Shown here one piece after another: positions 8,997-18,697 of a stretch of 46,931 nucleotides of DNA. Position 1 is the first letter of the stretch; every line of letters starts with the position of its first letter. The translations under genes and the position numbers were made by a program. This stretch comes from Candidatus Desulfaltia sp. (GTDB taxonomy: Bacteria; Desulfobacterota; Desulfobacteria; Desulfobacterales; ETH-SRB1). A model generated the notes under the pieces. It was not told the DNA's origin and made no database searches. It saw only the letters and a program-made list of their open reading frames with translations. The stretch covers positions 72,404-119,334 of the forward strand of contig JAUSPN010000106.1 of NCBI GenBank assembly GCA_030656555.1. The letters run 5' to 3'.

Positions 8997-9611
8997 ATGA
9001 GATTACTATCATCATCTGTATCTATTACAAGATACAAAGTAAAAGGAAAGATTCAAGGTTCTCTTATCCGGACAATTATGGACGGGCTTAAAAAGAACTC
9101 CATTACAGAAATTGATAACCAGCCAATGGGAAAAGCAGCAGGATGGACTTCTTTTGATAACCCGTATCTGCCTGATTTTGAAACTTCATCCTGTGTTATA
9201 GGAGCTCATTTCGTATTTTCACTTCGGATTGACAAAAAGAATATCCCTCCAAAAACCATTAAAAAATATTATACCGTTGAGATGGCCAAAAGACTGGCTG
9301 AAAGCGGGAGGGAATACTTTTCTCGAAATGAAAAAAGTCAGATAAAGGAATATGTCGTCAACGCTCTTAGCCTCAGCATTCCGGCGACTCCGAATATTTA
9401 CGATATTATCTGGAATTATGATGGGTCTTCTTTATGGTTTTTTTCCAATCAAAAAGCGGCCAACGAAGATCTTGAAACACTTTTTTCAAAATCTTTCGGA
9501 CTAACACTAATCAGGCTTTTTCCCTATACAATGGCCGATCTTGCGTCCGGTATTACGGATAAAGAGCGCGACCTTTTATCAACAATTTCTCCGACAAAAT
9601 TCATGGATTAA
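8997..9611 (+). CDS. RdgC-like protein, N-terminal part (recombination-associated)
   Basis: A protein of 204 residues. The layout recalls the N-terminal two thirds of RdgC: a beta-rich start (LLSSSVSITRYKVKGKI), a GWTSFDNPY segment like the GWVPP region, IGAHFVFSLRIDKKNIPPK, then a helix rich in lysine (AESGREYFSRNEKSQIKEYV). RdgC forms a ring around duplex DNA and limits RecA loading. The next gene, three bases away, carries what looks like the C-terminal part (LGHEFLTWLWF). The pair may be a split RdgC or a two-gene version of it. Recognition is by memory of related annotations; confidence is moderate. Confidence 0.55.
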   Translation: MRLLSSSVSITRYKVKGKIQGSLIRTIMDGLKKNSITEIDNQPMGKAAGWTSFDNPYLPDFETSSCVIGAHFVFSLRIDKKNIPPKTIKKYYTVEMAKRLAESGREYFSRNEKSQIKEYVVNALSLSIPATPNIYDIIWNYDGSSLWFFSNQKAANEDLETLFSKSFGLTLIRLFPYTMADLASGITDKERDLLSTISPTKFMD

Positions 9612-9614
9612 ATT

Positions 9615-10139
9615 ATGTTAGATGTTTCAATTGCATACAACAGGTACAAATTTCTGGGGCATGAATTTTTAACATGGCTCTGGTTTATTATGGATGTGGA
9701 CCCAGCCTGCATACTTAAAGCAGAAAGCGATATGGTTTCACTTGAAGTTGACAACCGTATTGTTCTTGAAAACAGCTTTGATAACAGGATCGAAAACATC
9801 AGAATAAAAGGAGATGAGGCCGGCTTTGAGGAAGCAAAGCTTTCTCTTCAAAAGGGTGGAGTTGTCACCGAACTGAATTTTTCTTTAAAAACCGGGGATC
9901 ACGAATGGAAATTTAACATTAAAGGTGAAAGCCTTAATATATCGTCATTAAAATCGCCTGAAACCGGAAAGATTGAAAAAAAGGAAGATATTGAAGGGGC
10001 TGTTCTTGAAAAGATATACCTTTATGAAAAAGTAGTTTTACTTGTCGAAAATCTTTATAAACAGTTTATCACGATAAGAGTTTCAAGCAAATGGAAAAAT
10101 GAAACCATACCTTTAATAAAAAAATGGATCAAATCCTGA
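9615..10139 (+). CDS. RdgC-like protein, C-terminal part
   Basis: A protein of 174 residues. It opens with a Y-K-FLGHEFLTWLWF motif, which in single-chain RdgC-like proteins I know lies in the second half of the chain. It continues with alternating beta strands (KGGVVTELNFSLKTGDHEWK) and ends in a helix with IKKWIKS. The start is three bases after the previous stop (TAA then ATT then ATG), so translation of both is coupled. No signal peptide or membrane segment is present. Alone it would be a conserved hypothetical; the RdgC link is inferred from order and motif. Confidence 0.5.
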   Translation: MLDVSIAYNRYKFLGHEFLTWLWFIMDVDPACILKAESDMVSLEVDNRIVLENSFDNRIENIRIKGDEAGFEEAKLSLQKGGVVTELNFSLKTGDHEWKFNIKGESLNISSLKSPETGKIEKKEDIEGAVLEKIYLYEKVVLLVENLYKQFITIRVSSKWKNETIPLIKKWIKS

Positions 10140-10144
10140 AAGAT

Positions 10145-10256
10145 AGTGCCTAAAGTGAGCTAAAGTATATTAAAGTGCCTAAAGTTAAGGAATGCGCCTT
10201 CGGCACTGCCGATTTACTTTAGGCATTTTAGGCACTTTAATATACTTTAGGCACTT
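10145..10256. repeat. Long hairpin of AGTGCCTAAAGT units
   Basis: The left arm (10145-10190) and right arm (10215-10256) are inverted copies made of AGTGCCTAAAGT and TAAAGTATATTAAAGTGCC units, separated by a short GC-rich core around TTCGGCACTGCCG. The right arm ends eight bases before the recQ ATG. It contains no gene. It looks like a relative in design, but not in sequence, of the ACCGTGAACCG elements nearby. Confidence 0.7.
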
Positions 10257-10263
10257 AATTTCC

Positions 10264-12543
10264 ATGGAACTATTAGACAAACTTAAAAGATTTTTTGATC
10301 TTTCCTCGTTCCGTCCAGGTCAGGAAGAAGTGGTTAGAACAATACTGGAAGGCGGAGATGCTCTTGTGGTCATGCCAACCGGAGGAGGAAAATCGCTGTG
10401 CTACCAGCTTCCCGCCTTAATCCTTGATGGAACAGCCCTCGTTGTTTCTCCCCTTATCGCTTTAATGAAAGACCAGGTAGATGTTCTCCAAAAACGAGGG
10501 GTTGCCGCATCGTTTATCAACTCAACCATTTCCCTGGCAAAGCAAAAACAGGTACTTGAAAAACTTGAAGCAGGAGACTTAAAGCTTTTGTATGTTGCTC
10601 CTGAACGGTTTCGCCAGAAGGAATTTCTCCACTCTCTTTCTATTTCCAAAATCAGTTTTGTGGCAATAGATGAAGCACATTGTATCTCCCAGTGGGGGCA
10701 TGATTTTCGTCCCGATTACCTGCGGTTAGGGGGGGTCCTGCAACGCATAGGACAGTACCGGATTCTTGCTGCTACTGCCACTGCCACTGAATTGGTTATA
10801 TTAGATATTATCTCCTGCCTTAATATTAAGAATTGTCGACAGTTTGTAACAGGCTTTTATCGAAGCAACCTGCAATTAAAAGTAGCTCTTTGTGCAAATA
10901 AAAAGGAGAAAGAAGGCGCTCTTGTGTCAGCCCTTGCAAAAGAGAAACTTCCCGCGATTGTATATTGCGCTACGAGAAAAGGCGTGGATGAAGTGGCAGA
11001 CCTGTTGAAAGAGCGAGGGCATTCAGTGTCAGGATACCATGCAGGCATGGACGATGAAACGCGAAATCTTGTGCAGGAACGATTTATGACAGGACACTCT
11101 GAAATAATTGTGGCAACTAATGCTTTTGGGATGGGAATTGACAAATTAAACATACGCCAGGTTATCCACTACCAGTTTCCCGGCTCTGTAGAATCGTATT
11201 ATCAGGAGATAGGAAGAGCAGGAAGAGATGGAAAAAAATCAACATGCACGCTCCTTTTTTCCATGGGGGATAACTATATCCAGGAATTCTTTATTGAGAT
11301 GAACTATCCTTTACCGGAAACAGTTGAAGATGTTTTTGACTTTTTAAAGGGTACGGGGAAAGATTATCTGAGCGTTGGAAACAATGAAATTGCTGAAACA
11401 ATCAGCTCTGCTCAGAGCGATGGACAGGTTGGGATCGTCATAAAAATGCTGGAGCGGGCCGGTTTCCTGGAAAGGCTCTATTCCGGGAAACGACTCTGTT
11501 TTGTTGCCGCAGGCGTGGAAAGCCCAAGAGGACCTGTTCAAAAAAAGATATTTGACGTTGTGGCAAAAATCGCAGGATCTAAAGGGAAAGAGGTTTCAAT
11601 TAACTTTCTGACAAAAACCGCCGGTCTTGAAAAACCAGCGCTTCTTAGAGGTCTTAGACTGCTTTCAGCAGACGGATTGATTACATATATACCCCCTGCA
11701 GCGGGTCGTGACCTCAATATATTGCGTCCCCAGGCGACCTTTGAGGAGTTGGAAATAGACTTTGAGCTCCTTGAGAAAAGAAAACACAATGATCTGGAAA
11801 AACTAAAAGAGGTGGTGACTTACGGGTATTTTGGAGGGTGCAGATGGGATTTTCTCCTCTCCTATTTCGGAGATGACAGCGCAACAGAGCAGTGCGGGTC
11901 TTGCGACAACTGCATTCAAAGAAAGGTAAAAAGGACTGATACAAACAAGAGTGAAGAGGAAACAATAATCCTTAAAATATTGAGCTGCGTGGCGCGTATG
12001 CAGGGCCTTTTTGGCCGGACACGTGTTGCCCAGGTCCTTACCGGTTCGGCGAGAAAATGGATAACCTCTCAGGGAATGAACCGGCTTTCCACATATGGCC
12101 TGCTGTCTGGTTTCACACAGGAAGACGTTCTTGATCTTATTGACCAGTTAGACAGGCAGGGATGTTTTATTCGCAAAGGAGATCATCTTTACCCGACTAT
12201 AGGCCTCAGTGAAAAAGGGATCAAGGTAATGAAAAAAGAGGAGAAATCGTTTGTGAATCTGCCGGAAATTAAAAAACTGGTCAGAACCTTTGCCGCGGTA
12301 GCCACAGATTTTTCTCCGGAGCTCTATGAACTGTTGCGCCAAAAAAGAGAAGAGCTTGGCACAACACAAGGGATTCCATTGTTTCTGGTAGTCTCAAACC
12401 GGACGCTGAAAGAGATGGCGGCATCAGCGCCAAAAAGCATGAGTGAACTTTTACATATGCACGGAATTGGACCAGCTAAAATAGAAAAATACGGGCAGGA
12501 TTTTTTAGATGTCATTTTAAAATATTATGATACAGTAAACTAA
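10264..12543 (+). CDS. recQ: ATP-dependent DNA helicase RecQ
   Basis: About 759 residues. Helicase motifs are complete: MPTGGGKSLCYQLPALI (Walker A, about 37-53), AIDEAHCISQWGHDFRPDY (DEAH box plus aromatic loop), TATATELV, and QEIGRAGRDG (motif VI). An RQC zinc site follows (YFGGCRWDFL then CGSCDNC). A winged helix and a C-terminal HRDC domain (SMSELLHMHGIGPAKIEKYG) complete the protein. RecQ unwinds DNA 3'-5' in RecF-pathway repair. It is longer than E. coli RecQ (about 610) because of extra sequence between RQC and HRDC. The ATG at 10264 is chosen; an upstream in-frame start would be encoded by the hairpin repeat. No ribosome-binding site is evident because the repeat abuts the start. Confidence 0.93.
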   Translation: MELLDKLKRFFDLSSFRPGQEEVVRTILEGGDALVVMPTGGGKSLCYQLPALILDGTALVVSPLIALMKDQVDVLQKRGVAASFINSTISLAKQKQVLEKLEAGDLKLLYVAPERFRQKEFLHSLSISKISFVAIDEAHCISQWGHDFRPDYLRLGGVLQRIGQYRILAATATATELVILDIISCLNIKNCRQFVTGFYRSNLQLKVALCANKKEKEGALVSALAKEKLPAIVYCATRKGVDEVADLLKERGHSVSGYHAGMDDETRNLVQERFMTGHSEIIVATNAFGMGIDKLNIRQVIHYQFPGSVESYYQEIGRAGRDGKKSTCTLLFSMGDNYIQEFFIEMNYPLPETVEDVFDFLKGTGKDYLSVGNNEIAETISSAQSDGQVGIVIKMLERAGFLERLYSGKRLCFVAAGVESPRGPVQKKIFDVVAKIAGSKGKEVSINFLTKTAGLEKPALLRGLRLLSADGLITYIPPAAGRDLNILRPQATFEELEIDFELLEKRKHNDLEKLKEVVTYGYFGGCRWDFLLSYFGDDSATEQCGSCDNCIQRKVKRTDTNKSEEETIILKILSCVARMQGLFGRTRVAQVLTGSARKWITSQGMNRLSTYGLLSGFTQEDVLDLIDQLDRQGCFIRKGDHLYPTIGLSEKGIKVMKKEEKSFVNLPEIKKLVRTFAAVATDFSPELYELLRQKREELGTTQGIPLFLVVSNRTLKEMAASAPKSMSELLHMHGIGPAKIEKYGQDFLDVILKYYDTVN

Positions 12544-12554
12544 ATTAAAAAACA

Positions 12555-12704
12555 ACGGTTTACAGTTCACGGTTCACGGTTCACGGTTGATTAAAACATA
12601 AAATAAAGAGGCTGAAAGCTCAAATCTGAAAGCTAACAACCACTTTAGCCTACTTAAATAACCGTGAACCGTGAACCGTGAACCGACAATCGTGAACGAT
12701 TACC
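12555..12704. mobile_element. Inverted-repeat element 3 (no gene inside)
   Basis: The left arm (about 12555-12590) contains three successive GTTCACG units and the right arm (about 12660-12704) three successive ACCGTGAACC units in inverse orientation, ending CGATTACC. The core of about 70 bp encodes nothing recognisable. The arms match those of the elements at 1465 and 5698. This copy appears to be the most reduced family member. It lies between recQ and a small conserved gene and stops about 20 bases before that gene's start. Confidence 0.7.
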
Positions 12705-12724
12705 ATTTATTAAAGGAGAATATT

Positions 12725-12979
12725 ATGGCTTTTGAACCGGAAAAGGATAAGATTTTAAAAAAGTGGAAATGTGAAGACACAGGACTTGTTGTTTCTATCA
12801 ACCAGTATGGCGCTGGCCAGCCGAAACTTCAGATAGGCCCAAGAATGCTGAAAAAACAGGATGGCTCGGACAGAGTGCCTGTAAAGGCGGGACGTCTTAC
12901 CATTGAAGATTTGCTGTGGTTTTATGAAATTATTGATGAAGTAAAGGATGAACTCACGCGGCTGGTAAAGCCGGAATAA
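12725..12979 (+). CDS. Small conserved protein, possibly PC4-like
   Basis: A protein of 84 residues starting at an ATG with a strong ribosome-binding site (AAAGGAGAAT). The pattern is beta strands (GLVVSINQYGAGQPKLQIGP) followed by a conserved C-terminal helix (LTIEDLLWFYEIIDEVKDEL). This strand-then-helix order resembles PC4/YdbC-type single-strand DNA-binding domains. That is a shape argument only, and I do not recognise the family with certainty. It has many lysines at both ends. It lies just ahead of the phosphorylase gene on the same strand. Confidence 0.6.
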   Translation: MAFEPEKDKILKKWKCEDTGLVVSINQYGAGQPKLQIGPRMLKKQDGSDRVPVKAGRLTIEDLLWFYEIIDEVKDELTRLVKPE

Positions 12980-13002
12980 TTGCTTTGGATTAAGTGATAT
13001 AT

Positions 13003-13749
13003 ATGCCCATGAGCAAAGACGACGCAATTGTCAGGCCTGCAAAAGGTAAAAATTCTCCGCAACTTGGTGATTATGCCGTGATGGCAGCCAGCGAACCTGA
13101 TTTGCGTATGCTTTGCGGTAAAATGAATTTACAGAAAGATCGTTTTGTAAAGCTGTTTATGAGCAGGTTATATGTCGATGAGGGGCAGACTGAAAACTTT
13201 GCGCTTGCGGGCCCGTTTATCGGCGCTCCATATGCGGTGATGATTCTTGAAACATTAATTGCCTGGGGCGCGCGGAAAATTTTGTTTTTTGGTTGGTGCG
13301 GAGCGGTTTCCCCTGATATCAAAATTGGAGATATTATTATTCCAACCGGCGCTATTATTGATGAAGGAACGTCAAAGCACTATAAAAAGGGCAAGAACTT
13401 TTGTGCCAAGCCGCCGGGCCATATAACCGAAAAAATAAAGGAAGCTTTAAGTCAAAGGGGCATCTGTTTTCACACAGGCCTTATCTGGTCTACCGACGCT
13501 GTTTACAGGGAGACCTGCAAAAAAGTTAAGTATTATCAAAGCAAGGAGACATTGGCGGTTGATATGGAGCTATCAGCTTTTTTTACTGCGGGAAGTTTTC
13601 GGGAAGTTGAGGTCGGAGCGGTTCTTGTTGTTTCCGATGAAATATCAACATGTAAACATGTGCCAGGGTTTAATAGGCAATGCTTTAAAAAAAGCCGCGC
13701 GGATGTATGCGAAGCAATAAGCAGCATGTGCCTCAGGAAAACAATATAA
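13003..13749 (+). CDS. Nucleoside phosphorylase (PNP/UDP family)
   Basis: About 248 residues. Family landmarks are FALAGPFIGAPYAVMILETL, ARKILFFGWCGAVSPDIKIG (the phosphate-binding GxCG-like loop), GDIIIPTGAIIDEGTS and AVDMELSAFFTAG (the ribose-binding MExx motif), with VVSDEIS near the end. Enzymes of this family cleave nucleosides with phosphate, or with water in the MTA/SAH nucleosidases, in purine or uridine salvage. The substrate is not clear. ATG codons at 13003 and 13009 are both possible starts. A GTG nine bases further upstream is less likely. Confidence 0.8.
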   Translation: MPMSKDDAIVRPAKGKNSPQLGDYAVMAASEPDLRMLCGKMNLQKDRFVKLFMSRLYVDEGQTENFALAGPFIGAPYAVMILETLIAWGARKILFFGWCGAVSPDIKIGDIIIPTGAIIDEGTSKHYKKGKNFCAKPPGHITEKIKEALSQRGICFHTGLIWSTDAVYRETCKKVKYYQSKETLAVDMELSAFFTAGSFREVEVGAVLVVSDEISTCKHVPGFNRQCFKKSRADVCEAISSMCLRKTI

Positions 13750-13857
13750 GTCTTACACCTAAAGCCAATAAAACGTAATTATTCAGGGGGTACACTGCTA
13801 ACTCAAAGAGTTTATTCACCGCAAAGCCGCAAAGAACGCAAAGAGAATATTATTTTT

Positions 13858-13886
13858 CTGTTTACCGTTGAGAGGACGGTAAACAG
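13858..13886. repeat. Perfect 10-bp stem-loop with 9-base loop
   Basis: CTGTTTACCG and CGGTAAACAG flank the loop TTGAGAGGA. The loop contains TGAGAGG, complementary to the whole loop of the hairpin at 13944-13978, so the two could pair in RNA or in extruded DNA. Confidence 0.75.
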
Positions 13887-13943
13887 AAAGCTTCAATATC
13901 TTAGTTTATCAAAGTTAGTGTGATCTTCCCGAAGGGCTTGGGT

Positions 13944-13978
13944 TTATTAATTTTCGCCCTCTCAGCGAAAATTAATAA
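13944..13978. repeat. Perfect 14-bp stem-loop with 7-base loop
   Basis: TTATTAATTTTCGC and GCGAAAATTAATAA flank the loop CCTCTCA. There is no T-run, so it is not a standard terminator. It lies about 90 bases upstream of the ligA start. Confidence 0.75.
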
Positions 13979-14048
13979 GATGAAATCCTCTGCGTACTCT
14001 GTGTCTCTAATGAGCAGAGCGAATGGGCGGTAATATAATACCTTCTGA

Positions 14049-16088
<2,040 letters not shown>

Positions 16089-16197
16089 CGCTCGACCCCA
16101 TTTCACTCTTCACCCGTCAATAGTTCGACAAGTCAGCCGTTGTTTCATAATACTTGTCGCAAAATGTCGCAATACTATGTCGTAATGTGTCGCAATA

Positions 16198-16359
16198 CTA
16201 TTTGGCCAGCTCGCTATCCAGGCATTCGGATACAAACTCAAAGGCAGAACGATAGTTCAACAGTTCGCGTGCATCATCAGGATCGGCTTCAGGGACATTC
16301 TCCCCATTCCACAAACGTTTCGCCTGATCCAGCGTTAGCCGGTAATCCAAGAACAACCA
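16198..16359 (-). pseudogene. Fragment of a Fic-family-like protein
   Basis: The minus strand has 53 sense codons between two stops and no start codon. The translation includes [20 protein letters not shown] then [20 protein letters not shown]. This resembles the segment between the SSxIEG motif and the catalytic core in Fic proteins as I remember them, which AMPylate or otherwise modify targets. No HPFx(D/E)GN motif is present. A 48-bp dispersed repeat begins at its upstream edge (16357), so the break may coincide with that repeat. The rest of the 16089-16534 gap shows only short GTCGCAATACTAT repeats near 16165-16200. Confidence 0.45.
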
Positions 16360-16404
16360 TCATTGTCACAAATATTAAACCCCATTCAATCAATGGATTA
16401 TTTT
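16357..16404. repeat. 48-bp dispersed repeat, copy 1
   Basis: The segment CATNATTGTCACAAATATTA and the bases after it, ending in TCAATCAATG and ATTATTT, recurs almost unchanged at 21814-21861. The two copies differ at about four positions. Neither is coding. Confidence 0.7.
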
Positions 16405-16534
16405 AAAACTGTAAAACTAAAGAACGCCTTCCTACTTCCACTAATGTGTTAATCAAGATTTGACACCGAGCCCCTATAGCTGCAGGTGAGCATAACCGAT
16501 CCTCGTTGCAAGATCATAGGTTTCTTCGTTTCCA

Positions 16535-17377
16535 TTAACAATCGGGATATTCTAAAGTAATTTTACCCAGTTTCCCTTTCCTGAATTCACTCAAAACAAT
16601 ATTGGACACTCGCATATAATCGACAATACCAGTTTTCAAAAGGCAGCCCCTTTTTGCTGCAATATTTTCCAGAATTTCAAGGGGCGTTTTATCTTTAATA
16701 TCAATTTTGAATCTGGCACATAATTCTTCAGGGACAATTCCAACCAGTTTTTCTATAAGATCAGATGCAAGAGTCCTCACATTCAGAACATCATCATTTA
16801 TGGTTCCGATAAAGGCGAGATTTGTAAAAGTTTCTTTATCTTCTCTGGGGCGCAAAATTCCAGGAGTATCCAGAAGTTCAAATTGTGATTTTGCCTCTAT
16901 CCACTGTTTAGCCCGTGTAACTCCAGGCTTATTGGCGGCCTTGGCCTTTTTTTTCCCGGCTATGCAATTTATCAAAGTGGATTTACCCACATTGGGTATA
17001 CCTACCACCATGGCTCTTATGATTTTATTTTTGATTCCAGCCTTATTAATTACCTTACGGGCTAAATTTGTAATATTTTTTAAACCATCACCTTTAACAG
17101 CACTTACCAACGCTACCTCGGTATCACCACTGTTAAAAAAGGAAACCCACTTTTTGTTGCCATCATTACTGCTAAGGTCGCATTTATTCAAAATTACAAT
17201 TTTTGCTTTTTGCCCGATTATTCTATCAATATTCATATCTTTACTGGATAAGGGAGCCCTTGCATCCAAAACCTCGAAAACAATATTTACTGCTTTCAAG
17301 TTCTTTTTTAAAAGATCCTCAGAATCTTTCATATGTTTTGGAAACCAGTTTGCATTTTCAGTCATTACAAACACCAT
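16535..17377 (-). CDS. RbgA/YlqF-type circularly permuted GTPase
   Basis: A protein of 280 residues with permuted G motifs: NKCDL (G4, about residue 67) precedes GIPNVGKSTLINCIAG (G1, about 126-141), then PGVTR (G2) and LLDTPGIL (G3). This order and the start NWFPKHMKDSEDLL are typical of RbgA/YlqF, which matures the large ribosomal subunit. An ATG twelve bases further in (MTENANW) could be the true start. No ribosome-binding site is clear at either. Its 5' end overlaps the remnant of a DGQHR-domain gene, as though this gene had been joined into it, so it may be an acquired or relocated copy. Confidence 0.85.
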   Translation of the reverse strand: MVFVMTENANWFPKHMKDSEDLLKKNLKAVNIVFEVLDARAPLSSKDMNIDRIIGQKAKIVILNKCDLSSNDGNKKWVSFFNSGDTEVALVSAVKGDGLKNITNLARKVINKAGIKNKIIRAMVVGIPNVGKSTLINCIAGKKKAKAANKPGVTRAKQWIEAKSQFELLDTPGILRPREDKETFTNLAFIGTINDDVLNVRTLASDLIEKLVGIVPEELCARFKIDIKDKTPLEILENIAAKRGCLLKTGIVDYMRVSNIVLSEFRKGKLGKITLEYPDC

Positions 17378-17546
17378 TTTTATTTAATAATCTTTGATAA
17401 CCTTTTTCATTTGCATTTTCGGGGTCAAGACGTTCAATACTGTAAAATTTTGAAATTAGGAGGTCTGAAACTTTTAATGACGTTGCATAAAGTGTTAAAG
17501 AACCTTGCTTAACTAACGATGCTGGTCTTGTAATTTTGTTTGCCAT
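17358..17546 (-). pseudogene. N-terminal fragment of a DGQHR-domain (DndB-like) protein
   Basis: An ATG with a perfect ribosome-binding site (AGGAGTAAATATG) opens a frame of 62 codons: LYATSLKVSDLLISKFYSIE then RLDPENANEKGYQRLLNK. This matches the beginning of DGQHR-domain proteins as I know them. Those proteins occur with DNA phosphorothioation (Dnd) systems and other defence loci and have about 370 or more residues. After RLLNK the sequence runs into the start of the GTPase gene and stops, so the DGQHR motif itself is lost. No other dnd genes are in the window. Confidence 0.55.
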
Positions 17547-17898
17547 ATTTACTCCTATTTAATAATTTGTGTTTGTCTTGTTTTTTCTCAGGGGTGGTAG
17601 CCTATAACAATGATTAGTGGGAAAAAACGCGCATTATCAAGGAACGAAATCGCGCATGGCATTCGCACCTTTTGTATAGTTTGCAATTTGTTGTAGCCCG
17701 CCGACACTGAATATTGAGATCAGAAAAGGGAGCTGTTTTTCTCAATTTTTCCGGTATATCCGATATGCGGGAAAAAGCGCTTGATATCCCTGATATCAGG
17801 GGATTTATGAGAAGGTCTCTACAACCATATATCCTCTCCTCATTGCAGATAAGCTATTAATGTTTGTATCTATAGAAATATAACCTGGTTATGCGGTT
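17547..17898. other. Intergenic stretch without gene
   Basis: No ORF, repeat or homology was recognised. It contains small palindromes such as GATATCCCTGATATC near 17780-17795. It is AT-rich in its second half and probably represents decayed sequence between two gene fragments. Confidence 0.4.
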
Positions 17899-18078
17899 TT
17901 AAGTTTCCGATGCTACTATTTTTATTTCTTCATCTGTTAACTTATACAGCTTATAAACCAATTGATCTATTTGTTTGTCCGTGGTTTCAATCTGGCGCTG
18001 GAGGACAGCTTTGGTCTGGGGTATTTTTGCCTCGGCCAGTTGTTTGTTCAAATCAAGCATCCGTTCGACGAGTTCATC
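17899..18078 (-). pseudogene. C-terminal fragment of a type IIG restriction-modification enzyme
   Basis: Sixty codons on the minus strand end in a stop at 17899 and are preceded by an in-frame stop. The translation DELVERMLDLNKQLAEAKIP then LQRQIETTDKQIDQLVYKLY and LTDEEIKIV is the characteristic tail of Eco57I/TaqI-like fused methylase-endonuclease proteins, where it ends the specificity region. The rest of the enzyme (normally near 1000 residues) is gone. It lies among other decayed defence genes. Confidence 0.6.
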
Positions 18079-18153
18079 TTACGGGCTTACGGGCGAGCAA
18101 AATTAAAGCACCACCAACTTTTCTCTTCTTGCAGCCGCTTGTTCGCGTTTCTA

Positions 18154-18453
18154 CTATTTCTCGCCAAGCCTACGCTTCCAGTACGATGGCTCCCTGCTGC
18201 AATGCATGACGGCAAGCATCAAAATATAATGATCTTCGATGGAATAGAGAACGGCGTAAGGAAAGCGTTTGGTGAGGCAACGTCGAACATCTTCGTCAAT
18301 TACACGATATAGAAATGGATTCTCAACAATTCTTTCAATTACATATCCCACTTCAGCATAGAACGCTGACCCCAGAGAATGGCTTTTCTCAGAATAATAG
18401 AGCGTAGCTTTTTTGAACTCAGAACGTGCCTCTGGGTGGAATAAGTATGTCGT
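18154..18453 (-). pseudogene. ParE/RelE-type toxin lacking its start codon
   Basis: The frame is open for 99 residues: FHPEARSEFKKATLYYSEKS, then YRVIDEDVRRCLTKRFPYAV and AVMHCSREPSYWKRR. That is the full length of a ParE/RelE toxin, a ribosome- or gyrase-directed poison depending on family. The expected ATG at 18453 reads ACG. In the intact arrangement ATGA would hold both the antitoxin stop and the toxin start. Here it is ACGA. The only remaining starts are internal, for example a GTG giving 65 residues from 18351. The toxin is therefore probably not made. Confidence 0.75.
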
Positions 18454-18677
18454 TTATCATCAAGTAGTTTTCGGACGCTTTCCATGGCATCGTTGCCAGG
18501 TATTGCTTTGACTTGACCGCTTCTCACTTCGTCACGACGCTTTTTTGCCTCAGCAAGCCAAATGTCTTGAATTGATTTCTGATCGAGACTCTCAACGAGT
18601 TTCTCAGCTAGTAGTGCTCTTGCTTCGCCAGACAGAGACATGGCTTTTGTAGCTAGTTCGTCTACAGATATAGTCAT
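18339..18677 (-). CDS. Antitoxin of the PF09720 type with read-through extension
   Basis: Residues 1-75 (VDELATKAMSLSGEARALLA, LVESLDQKSIQDIWLAEAKK, then RRDEVRSGQVKAIPG) match the short addiction-module antitoxins that pair with ParE/RelE toxins. The normal end should be at the codon just after LLDDK, where TGA has become CGA. The frame then continues for about 36 residues in a second frame of the toxin gene and stops at 18339, giving 112 residues. The ribosome-binding site is excellent (GGAGGTGAT). The antitoxin core may still bind its operator; the extra tail has no meaning that I can see. Confidence 0.75.
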   Translation of the reverse strand: MTISVDELATKAMSLSGEARALLAEKLVESLDQKSIQDIWLAEAKKRRDEVRSGQVKAIPGNDAMESVRKLLDDKRHTYSTQRHVLSSKKLRSIILRKAILWGQRSMLKWDM

Positions 18678-18697
18678 TGCATATCACCTCCGAAAAA

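Larger units (their letters stand above)
13815..14035. repeat. Intergenic palindrome cluster upstream of ligA
   Basis: The 320-bp gap between the phosphorylase gene and ligA holds no gene. At 13816-13842 there are CGCAAAGAACGCAAAGAG-type repeats, and at 13987-14010 CTCTGCGTACTCTGTGTCTC-type repeats in roughly inverse sense. Such pairs occur around degraded elements in related genomes. Between them lie two perfect stem-loops, at 13858-13886 and 13944-13978, listed separately. Confidence 0.5.

Noticed and set aside
12555-12704. Tandem ACCGTGAACCGTGAACCGTG units as a possible CRISPR array
   Set aside because: Units are 9-10 bp with no spacers and the two groups are inverted to each other; they are arms of one inverted-repeat element.
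17899-18209. Plus-strand ORFs at 17910-18312 as genes
   Set aside because: The minus strand carries recognisable restriction-enzyme and toxin sequence here, so the plus-strand frames are shadows.
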